This document shows positions 24,296 to 34,300 of a stretch of 60,000 nucleotides of DNA, one piece after another. Source of the stretch: Branchiostoma floridae (taxonomy: Eukaryota > Chordata > Leptocardii > Amphioxiformes > Branchiostomatidae). A model generated the notes under the pieces. That model did not search any database, was not told the DNA's origin, and worked only from the letters and a program-made list of their open reading frames with translations. The first letter of the stretch is position 1, and the number at the start of each line of letters is the position of its first letter. Made by a program: the position numbers and the translations under genes. The stretch covers positions 12,176,778 through 12,236,777 of the forward strand of contig NC_049987.1 in the NCBI RefSeq assembly GCF_000003815.2. Reading direction: 5' to 3'.

Positions 24296-27040
24296 TCCAC
24301 ACCACAATGGTCCACCTTGCTAACGCTTCTCAGCATCACGACTCCAATGCTCCTCCTACAGTATCTAGACAAGCTGCAATCATTATATGTAGTTAAAACA
24401 GCAGAACAAAACCCTTTCTTGTCGTACTAGTACCCATGCCACACATACAATACAAATGCAGTGATGACCACTTTCTTGCCAAGACGTCAAGAATGTTGTA
24501 CACAGTTTTTACAAGTTCATTATATGAAGCATCACTGCACGAAATTCAATTTTAAGCATACCTGAAAGCATGTGTAAAGATTACATTTTCACATCAAGGA
24601 TGAAAATCGCAATCTTTATGCATATTTTGAGGGATGCTTAAAGATTGGATTTTGTGCAGTGCATTATGGTGCCATTCAATGTATGATTTCAAATACGATG
24701 ATGTACAGTAACAAATTTTCCTTCAACTGTGAACTAACAGCAATATCTACGACATCCAGTAAATGTTTAATGGAACCACATACTATTCTTCTTACCTACA
24801 ATGTTAATGAATAGGAAATTGCAACTAAGTAGGCAGTATTATGCAGTATGTTCACATATGAAAGTACTTGCACCTTAGCATTGGATCATATGCATTATAG
24901 ACACTACCCAAGGATAATTCCATTTCATACATGTACACATCTTCATGGTGTAAATATGTGTTTGATACCACTATTTGACTTTTTTCTTGACAAGACAATA
25001 CTTAAGACAGAAATGCCTGTGGTGAAAGAGTCATTTTGGCCCTGGTGGCTTCTGTTGACTCAATTGCACCTGTGCTTTTGAATGTATTGACGATAAAAAA
25101 CTTTGTTTAAAGGTAAATTCTATATTTAGGATTGTACTTGTTAGTTTTCAGTACAAAATGAAACCTTTCTTGTGATGAATATTTGTTTGTTGCTTGCAGA
25201 TGTCCTATACTTGCCATACAGGAGACTTAAAGTTTGTACTTAAGGCTTTGTAAAGATGTATTTCTCTTTCTAATCTAATGACTTATGCTGTAAGGAATGG
25301 AAATATGAAGAAGCCAAGTAGGGAGGGTTCAAGACTTTGATACCTGACACTATTAGTGACTTTATAGGGACATCCGAGAGGTTTTTTGTAGAGTCTGTGA
25401 CACATTATGTGAGTTCTGCTAAATCAGACCTGTACTTGTGAATGTATGGAATTTGAGGTAAGATGTGGTTGGAAGGAATGTAGTGGTAAGTAATGTGAAG
25501 TCAAGACTGGTGTCAGATTCACTATATGTGTGTCTAATGTTGTATGTTTGGTACAGTTTTAATGTACCCCTGTAATACTTCGGTTCAGTGCACACTTTAC
25601 TTTGTATCTTATTTAAGAGATTGTACTTGTTGTGAATAAGTACTGTATGTTGAATGCACAGAAGGATGTACTTATGATTTAGGTACAGTGCCAAGCAAAC
25701 CTGTAGGTGCCAGAAATGATCCTGCAAAGTATTTCACATCAGCTTCTCTTGAAAAGACATACCAGAAATGATCATATGGATGTCTATGAAAAAAGTTGCT
25801 CCTGAGGATGATTAAGGAGAATTGGACTGAGAAATTTGACAAAATGCAAATTACAACAGAAGAGGGAGTTTTGCACCAATTGTTGACCCCAAAAAATATT
25901 GTACTAACATCTCCTGTCTTTCCTGGTCGATGCACTTTTTGTGTATCAAAGTGAGGTTGGTGTGGACTAATGTATGACTGGTAGATTGGGACAGGAGTGA
26001 AATCATCTCATTGCTAGTTGTCTAGTTGTGAAGATTGTGAAGGTGCTTGTGTATACAGAAATCTGTAGCTGTTCCTTTTCTTGCAATACTGCTTGCCATT
26101 ATTTATTTTAGTGGGTTAAGATGTTTATGTTAAGATGTTTTAATCATTCAGTGGGATTTGATGCCATAGTCAAGTGATGACAAGTGCTGGATAGGCATAG
26201 ATATGTACTTTACATTTAGTATCCTTTTTATTCTGGCAACGTGCTTATATTGTAATGCTGCGGAATAAAGGCAGAAATTTAATGCCATCTATTATGAAAA
26301 CTGGGCCAGTTGAAAAACGTCAAACTTTCCCGTACTCCATGGTTAATTTCTGGGACAAAATCAATTCTACCTTTCATACATGGACTGTTTTGTTGAGAGA
26401 TTTAACATTTGCCTTGATTTTATTGTTACTAGATCTATCTTTGTATTTTTGTTTCGTGTTGTTAAGGACATTGTAGAAAGACAATTAGTTGTAGTGGTTC
26501 AGAATGAATGTGACTAATGAAAAACATGTAAGTGGTATCCTGTTGTTATATCCTGTTCTTGTTCCAACTTACCCTGTCTGCAACTCTTGTCTATGTTGTA
26601 CATAGTTTACATCCAAGACAGCTGAAACCTGCAACAGAACATTTTGAACATTGTCCCAGTATTACGACATTCTGTTAATGAAGCATGATTACGATCCCTT
26701 CAATCATACAGAAAGATCTTTTTTCTAAACATGTCACACGGTAATAAAACAATGTCAGTGTGTTTTGTGGGGTAAATCTGTCTTGGAAGCTTGAATATAT
26801 GTAGCACCACCAATATGAAACCAGACTTGTATGCAGACAGGGTAACTTGACGACACCATGGATGAATACTCGGTACAGATGTGTCTATTGGTTGTTGCAA
26901 TACCATTGCCTATCCGTAATATGTAGGTGCTGTTACATGGATACAAGTATTATGTCGAATCATGAGTGGACAAATTCTCCCAGCCCAGGAGCTGCTGCTT
27001 GGAGAGGCTGCTCACTATACGGCAGCCAGGAATAAATACT
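24296..27040 (+). other. TULP4 3'UTR
   Basis: No exon beyond the stop. Candidate AATAAA signals lie at 26264-26269 and 27031-27036. The sequence is AT-rich, and the short frames here (for example 24848-25081) lack any domain or splice context. The true 3' end is not determined. Confidence 0.6.
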
Positions 27041-27539
27041 ACTGTGCACAAAGTCGTGCTTGTTTTTAGTACTCATTTATTACCTTTGTCAAGAAGGTTA
27101 GAATGATAAAACATATTAGTACAATGCTAAACTTTCTTCCAACTCAAAACTACACATGGATAAAATTTTCACTGTCACCTTAATGATACTGATCCTGAAG
27201 TATGAAGGTGATAAATATTGATCCGGACAAAGGCAACAGTGGTCGCTGGAAATTTGATCCGTGTGTACTTTTGTGTTGGAAGAAAGTATAGCATTGTACT
27301 ATGATTACTACCAACACAGATGAGATTCCATGATAAAACATATTGAAAACAAATGTTCATATTGTTGTTGAAGCAATAAAACCAATCAGTGATACAACCT
27401 GATATGACTACATTATGGTTAGATATCCTAGGAATAAAATATGCAAGGTAACATTAAGTTACTCAATTAACGGAACCAGGCGTTTCAGACAGGATCCTCT
27501 GTCTTTCAGCAGTGGCTGTCTTTTGTCAGTTTATTCAAA

Positions 27540-28255
27540 CATCCATAACTCGCCAACAAGGCACGTAATTTGAAAACGGATTACAGTTGTCAACGTTCTG
27601 ACAAGAGATCTTTCCAATGATACCATACAATTTCAAAACCTAAAATGAGGATTTTTGAAAAGCGTTTTCAGATAAACACAGTGGTATTATTGGAAATGTC
27701 TATTGGTAGGCAGTTGTAAACAAATCCGTTTTCAGATTAATTGCATTGTTGGGGAGTTGAATGTTTAAAATGAACCCCCTATAACCGCAACCTAACATGA
27801 GGATTTTTAAAATGCGTTTTTAAATGGCAAACCATGGTATCATTTAAAAAGGTCTCTTGGTAGGGAGTTGATAACTGAAATCCGTTTTCAGATTACTTGC
27901 GTTGTTGGCGAGTTATGGGAGTTTAAAGTTATCTCCAGTGTAACCGCCACCTAAAATGAACATTTTTGAAAAAGCATTTTTAAATGGCAAACCATGGTAT
28001 CATTGAAAAGGAATCTTTGGTAGGAAGATGTAAACTGAAATCCGTTTACAGATACTAGTAGATTGCGTTCTTGGCAAATAATTGGTGTTTAAAGTTGACC
28101 CTCTGTCATTGCGACAAAAAATGAGCATTTTTGAGAAGCGTTAAAACCATGCTATCATTGAAAAAGTCTCTTGGTAGGGAGCTGATAACTGAAATCCGTT
28201 TTCAGATTGCTTGCGTTGTTGGCAAGTTATGAGTGTTAAAATTCAACCCCTGTAA
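27540..28255. repeat. Diverged ~156-bp tandem satellite
   Basis: The words tccgtttWcagat.(.)ttgcgttgttggc and aaaatga.catttttgaaaa.gc.tt recur at spacings of 156, 160 and 154 bp (anchors at 27725, 27881, 28041 and 28195), with an additional degenerate copy at the left edge. Copies differ by many substitutions, so the array is old. Confidence 0.8.
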
Positions 28256-28267
28256 TGGGATAAACGG

Positions 28268-28510
28268 GTGCTTTCTTCTCGAGATATGATTTAAGAACTA
28301 CCCTAACCCTAACCGCTAGGGTTAGGGTTAGGGTTAGAGTTAGCGTAGTACTTAGAACCAACATGGCTAAGACTGGGTTCTAGTCGGACAAACTTGGTCT
28401 AGTCGTTGAAAAGGGCTCTTGGTACCTTCATGTAATCTGAAAACCGTTTTCGAAACAAGTGCTTTCTTCCCGAGATATGAGTTAAGAACTACCCTAACCC
28501 TAACCGCTAG
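28268..28510. repeat. 52-bp direct repeat with telomere-like repeats
   Basis: The block 28268-28319 (gtgctttcttctcgagatat to aaccctaaccgctag) recurs with few changes at 28459-28510. The first copy runs into (TTAGGG)n-type DNA in inverted orientation at 28301-28336: ccctaaccctaac, gctag, then gggttagggttaggg. The second copy abuts the 97-bp satellite. Confidence 0.85.
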
Positions 28511-28513
28511 GTT

Positions 28514-29233
28514 CTGGGAAAATTTCAGTTTTGGACCCCAAAAATGTTCGACAGGTCCGCGCCTTTGCAAAAATGCCATTTTGGGCCCGAAACGGGCCAT
28601 GTCGGTCCATCTGGGAAAATTTCAGTTTCGGACCCCAAAAATGTTCGACAGGTCCGCGCCTTTGCAAAAATGCCATTTTGGGCCCGAAACGGGCCATGTC
28701 GGTCCATCTGGGAAAATTTCAGTTTCGGACCCCAAAAATGTTCGACAGGTCCGCGCCTTTGCAAAAATGCCATTTTGGGCCCGAAACGGGCCATGTCGGT
28801 CCATCTGGGAAAATTTCAGTTTCGGACCCCAAAAATGTTCGACAGGTCCGCGCCTTTGCAAAAATGCCATTTTGGGCCCGAAACGGGCCATGTCGGTCCA
28901 TCTGGGAAAATTTCAGTTTCGGACCCCAAAAATGTTCGACAGGTCCGCGCCTTTGCAAAAATGCCATTTTGGGCCCGAAACGGGCCATGTCGGTCCATCT
29001 GGGAAAATTTCAGTTTCGGACCCCAAAAATGTTCGACAGGTCCGCGCCTTTGCAAAAATGCCATTTTGGGCCCGAAACGGGCCATGTCGGTCCATCTGGG
29101 AAAATTTCAGTTTCGGACCCCAAAAATGTTCGACAGGTCCGCGCCTTTGCAAAAATGCCATTTTGGGCCCGAAACGGGCCATGTCGGTCCATCTGGGAAA
29201 ATTTCAGTTTTGGACCGTTCGACAGGTCCGTAG
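28514..29233. repeat. 97-bp satellite, 7 full copies plus a partial
   Basis: Unit starts (ctgggaaaatttcagtt) are at 28514, 28611, 28708, 28805, 28902, 28999, 29096 and 29193, exactly 97 bp apart. Internal copies look identical. The first copy and the partial last copy read ttttggacc where the others read tttcggacc. Each unit contains the palindrome ggcccgaaacgggcc. Because 97 is not a multiple of 3 and the unit lacks stops, all three + frames stay open, giving spurious 230-277-codon frames. Confidence 0.97.
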
Positions 29234-29471
29234 CAAATTTTTCCAGTGTTGAGGTCTCATAACACAGTATTTATCCGCGACCCCCGTCCCCAAAAGTAGT
29301 TCGTCAGAAAATAGTGCCCCGCAGTACTTGCAAAGGCCGTAGTTATTCTTGTGTGTACAACAGCGAGGTGGAATCTGTGGTGAATGGTAGAGGAATACAT
29401 CGGTATTGATACTGTATAAGTCATTTCGTTGCTTCTTCGGCCTGGCGTGGACTTGCGCCTTGATACTGTTA

Positions 29472-30298
29472 GGCCATGTTGATTTGATTATATGGATGAC
29501 ATCCGCGCTCGCACCAATTTTCGGCCGTTTCCAAAAAACCACACAATAAATTGTGCAAAGCAGCTGTAAAATGAGCACAAATATTCCGTAGAATGAAAAA
29601 AAAAAGGATCAGAAAACAGATAACTAATGCCATAGGATGCCAAAATAAATCTAAATTGACAGAAAGAAAAAAAAATCTATTGTTGGTAGGGGAAGGTACC
29701 AGTACAGAAAATTCAGGTCCAGAGGATCATTTCCACCTGGACCTTATTGTCTGTGGAAACTTGAGAACAGGCAATACCCAAAACAATGGTATTATTGGTC
29801 AATTTTGCTACAAAGGAATCTGTTTGGTGGATTATTAGACTCCCACTGGCATTTTAAAATCCCATCTCCATATAATAAAGGCTAACTGTCTCTGTACCTT
29901 TGACTGTAGAAACCTGGTACAATTGACTATAAACTCTACTTGACTTCGCTCTTGTTGTCTTCTTGGCCCCCGGTAATTAGACCCCAAATGCCTGCCGACA
30001 TAGTGTGTCCATTTTGTAATTGGCGAAACATGTTCCTCTGATTTTTTTTCAGGTCTGCTTTTTTCGGATTGGTCCAAGAAAAAAATGTTTTGCACCCGTA
30101 TGATGTACTGGTCCCTACACCTAACTGTTGGTATACCATACTATGTGTGTTTAGTCCTATGTTCAACCTTCCTGGCCACTTTGATTTCATACTGAAGGCA
30201 ACTTTTTTTTTTGGCCAAACTTTTTTTTTTATTCGCTCGCTCGCATCAGTTTTGGAGTTCCCAGAGGATGTCATCCATATAATCAAATCAACATGGCC
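29472..30298. mobile_element. Harbinger-like non-autonomous DNA transposon
   Basis: Inverted termini GGCCATGTTGATTTGATTAT (29472 onward) and the matching ...ATAATCAAATCAACATGGCC (ending 30298) extend about 32 bp through atggatgacatcc. Both ends are flanked by TTA (29469-29471 and 30299-30301), a 3-bp target duplication typical of PIF/Harbinger. No transposase is recognised; the short internal frames are not convincing. A shorter relative lies at 38401-38862. Confidence 0.88.
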
Positions 30299-30992
30299 TT
30301 ACCGGCACTTCCTTTTCGTCTCCTGCAGTTCCATGACCTCCGCTGGGGGTCAAATCAAAGTGTCTTTTATAGAAAAAAGAGCCGGCAAATCTATGCTCAT
30401 TTTCAGATATTTTGTAGGTTGTACCCTCAACTTCAACATACTAAATTCTTGTAAATTGTATCTGCACCTTACTATAGGTTTTGAGTCGTAGAACCACCTC
30501 CCCATAGGCGAAAAACTGTGTTCTGAGATTTTGAATGTTCATCAGCACTCATGCAGGAAGTAATGTGTAACGTTATATTATGGCCGATTCCACTTTTATC
30601 CGGGGATGTGCAAAGTAAGTGCGCTTTTGAGCAACCTAGATCAATAATACTTCAGTCAAGGGACAACTTACATGGATATACTTCGATAATGATTTGATAA
30701 ATTTAAGCTGATCATTTCACGTTTTACTTTTGTGTCATTGTTATTTAGACATATTTCCCCTCCCATATAGTGATCACTTCCCAAGTTTGAGGTGACCTTT
30801 CACTTTTGACCCCGATAAATGATGCAAAGGCAGATGGACAGGTCGACACCCCATAAGAAAATCAGGGATGAGAACTAACTTTACAAGTTCGTCGTGATGT
30901 GCTACATGATCTTCTTGACAAGAACGTTTACATTAGACTTGGTTCGGCAGCACAGTTTACCAAGCCAGTGAACAAGCCACGGATTTCCAACC

Positions 30993-31364
30993 ATGCCTCG
31001 GATGAAGCTAACAGCAAGATGGAGGAGAGCACAAGAGGAGCCCCAAGAGGCTGATGATCATGAGAAGTGCCGCGTTCTCGATGGGGTTCAAGTCAAGAAC
31101 TACAGACTAAACGAGACACCAGACCTAGAGGATACAGAGAAGTACAGTGGTAGATATAACAACAGTAGACAATGTGATGCAGCATGGAGGACAGAAGTTT
31201 CAAATATGCCTGCATTAGACTTAACGTTAGAGAGAGTTGAAGGTGCTCATGAAGAATGCAGGACACCAGCAGAGACTGTTATGAAGAAACGCAAAGTGGA
31301 AGAGACACAAGAAGAACTCAAGAAATGCTCTGCATCAAAGAAGGTTCATACTGGTGTGCTGCAG
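30993..31364 (+). CDS. SOBP: SOBP-like exon 1
   Basis: 124 codons from MPRMKLTARWRRAQEEPQE to HTGVLQ|gtaacg. Charged, no recognised domain, with a basic KKRKVEE stretch that could act as a nuclear localisation signal. Confidence 0.7.
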
Positions 31365-34300
31365 GTAACGTTAAATGTCATTAACAGGAGGGGTCCAAAG
31401 TCCGGTAGGGGTCCAAAGTCCGGTAGGATTTTAAAATCATTTTTGCGGAGATATGCATAAGTGTCTGCACATAATAAGTGCAACTTGTTATGGACTAAAC
31501 CTTGTTGTAAATAACTGAAAAGTCAGAGTATGTGTCCAAGTTGGTAAGCCCCAACAGATAACGATTGAAAAAAGTACACAAGTTTGACGCCTTCCGTGCA
31601 TGCTGACGAGCGAACATATCGAGAACATGGCCCGGGAAACTATTAAATAATTCATCGTCAAATACGAAATGTGAAAAGATACCTCCACAGATGAGAAAGC
31701 TATCTATAAAACTTCCTAAATAAGCACAGCTATGCCGTGTCTTTGCTTTTATAGTTGGATAATCGGAGCTGAATTATGCCGCATGTTCACGGCCCTGTCA
31801 ACCCCGCCATCTTTGCCAATCACCTATGAAGGAAGCCGAGCGATGCTCAACACGATGGAGTTAGTCAACCCGTCAGTAGAGTACCAATCATTCAAGAAAA
31901 TCGATCCCTACCGACTAAAGAAATCCTGTAGTCATTTCTGCTGTTAAAAACGAGGTTGAAGCAGGAAATACAGAAGCCGAAAGTGAAAAAGTGTAATCGC
32001 AGGCAGACGTAAACAAAGTGCCGCCATTTTTCTTTTTGGCGACAGGTTGGTTTCACCGTGAGAGGTAATCCTTGTAAGTAAACGTATTTAAATATGCATC
32101 GTAATTCAAAATATTGCATATATTTGTGACAAAAAATAGTATTGCATAAGCTTATTGTTATTTTGCATACATAGGATGCTTAAAGATATGCAGAGATGGA
32201 TTGGTTGTTATCTTATCGGAGTTTGGACCCCCTTTTTTGTGTTAGAACGTTCCACTGAAACGCAAGTCCAAACCTGCCAAAACTTTCGCGCGCTGTCAAA
32301 GTAAAGTTCGGAATGCTGCCGTTAAAGGAAACATATGTCTGCACAGCTTAAATCACAGTTATATGGTTGTTAACAAGATCTTAAATTGTTTTTGATGGGT
32401 TCTCAGTAAAACGTACGATGACAAAAGCCATGCGCATTCACTTAGAACAGTTACCGGACATTGGATCCCCCCCGTTACTGATAATCCATCCAAATAATTG
32501 TCCCATTCATAGATTTAATGAACTTGAGTTTTGTCTTTACAGATGGTCTAACAGTGGACATTTCGGGCTTTTCCTTTTAAACTTTTCAATTGAAAACTTC
32601 CCCCCCACCATTTTCCTCCTTCCAGACTGAGGACCAGCTGACTGAACTTGATCATCAAATTTCACAACAGGAGGTCCCAAAAGATAGTGAGAAAGAGCTT
32701 AAGGTAGGAGCATGTTGTAACTTGTATTACATTACTCATATTTCCAAGAGATAACATAATGTGTATCTCCATTCTCTGTCTTTATTAGGAACTAAGGGAC
32801 AAGCTAAAACATCCAGTCATTTTTCTCTTTGCTAGATATATGAGCATCGTTATATCAGTATAGATAACTCTCTACTATTTTGGATTTTGATTAATGAAAT
32901 TCTTTTTCATTTCCATTGGATGTCTGTTGTAGTGTTTTGCCCAGGACACCATGAATGAGCTGCTGGGGATGTTTGGTTACGATGGTGTGGATGAGAAGGA
33001 GGCCAGGAGCCTACACGTGAGCTCCAGCTTTGTACCCCCACCCCCACCGTCAGTCCCTCAACCTCTCCCCACCCAGAAACAGGAGCCAGGAACGGCTCCC
33101 CTGGGTTGTTGCACATTGTGTAAAAAGACATTTAAAGGTGCAGCATTGGACTTTGTTCTTAAGGTGGGCATACTGTCTGTAACCTTTGAATTCCGTTCTG
33201 TGCGTTCTGTAGTTACTCAAGTATACATCAGAACATTTTGTTCAGGGAATCTAAAGCCTAATAAAGTTTCTTATTGGCACTTTCTGTAAGTAGTGGATGG
33301 GGCGGTCCAGCGATTATGAATACCGGGTATATGAAATCTGTCCATATTTGGGCTTACACATACAGAATGATGAATTTGTACAAAGTGTCTATACACTAAC
33401 TATAATTAATTTTTTTTCAAATTTGTTACCATCTGCAGTTGAATGATGAAACACAAGCCTACTGTAGTGCAGATTGTCTAAGAATAGGAAAAGCTGCCAA
33501 TGTCAGTAACGCATCAAAGTCCAACCGGTCACAGACTATTTCCAATGAGACAGGAAAGAAGCTCAAGGTAGGAGATATTTTATACCAAATCACCTGGTAA
33601 CACTGCACTCTAAACCACATACTTTGTTTGAACGTTACAATTCTATAAAGTTGAAAGTTTTGACCCTTGTTTAAATTGTTTATATCTCTGGGCTTAAATA
33701 TTCATCCTCTGATTCAAATTATTGGTTTGCTCCTCCACTCCAGTGCTATGACCAAGACACCATGAATGAGCAAATGGGGATGTACAGGTATGATGGGTTT
33801 GATCAGGATGCGACAAGTAACCTTCAGATGAGCAGCAGTGTGGAGCAGACACCATCATCATCTACACCTCACCGTGGACCTTCTCCTTCCCAGGAGAAAG
33901 AAACAACTCCAGATACCATCAAGTGCTGCATGTCGTGTAAGGTAGAAACAGCAGAGCTGGACTTTGTGCTCAAGGTGAGGATCCTATTGAGATGCTTCTA
34001 GTGCTTCTTCTTCTTCTCGATGAGCCACATATTAACTGTCTTACTCCACTACCTTGCACACAGGTATTAGTAAACAAGTCAGCTTGGATGCTGGGTAGGG
34101 CTGGATACAGTGTATCGGTAGAAAGAAAATCGGACCAGAAAAAATCAGTGGAAGGGATGTTGGACCAATTCGAAAATGAGCAGATAACATATAACAATAC
34201 ATGTACAAGAAAAGAACAAGAGTGAAGTAGAGGAGAGGAGAGTTGATAGTCACTTTTAGCAGGCTTCTACAGTCAAACTTGGTCTAAAATGGGCAGTTGT

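Noticed and set aside
28301-28336. True chromosome end
   Set aside because: Only a few TTAGGG units, in head-to-head orientation, with genes on both sides.
28514-29233. CRISPR-like array
   Set aside because: Units are contiguous identical 97-bp copies without unique spacers, and the DNA is animal.
28419-29262. Forward frames of 229-277 codons and repeated 89-codon reverse frames
   Set aside because: They are by-products of a stop-free 97-bp satellite whose length is not a multiple of three; the same peptide repeats in every frame.
29593-30491. Transposase genes inside the Harbinger-like element
   Set aside because: The frames are short, low-complexity and partly antisense to one another, with no DDE or DNA-binding motif.
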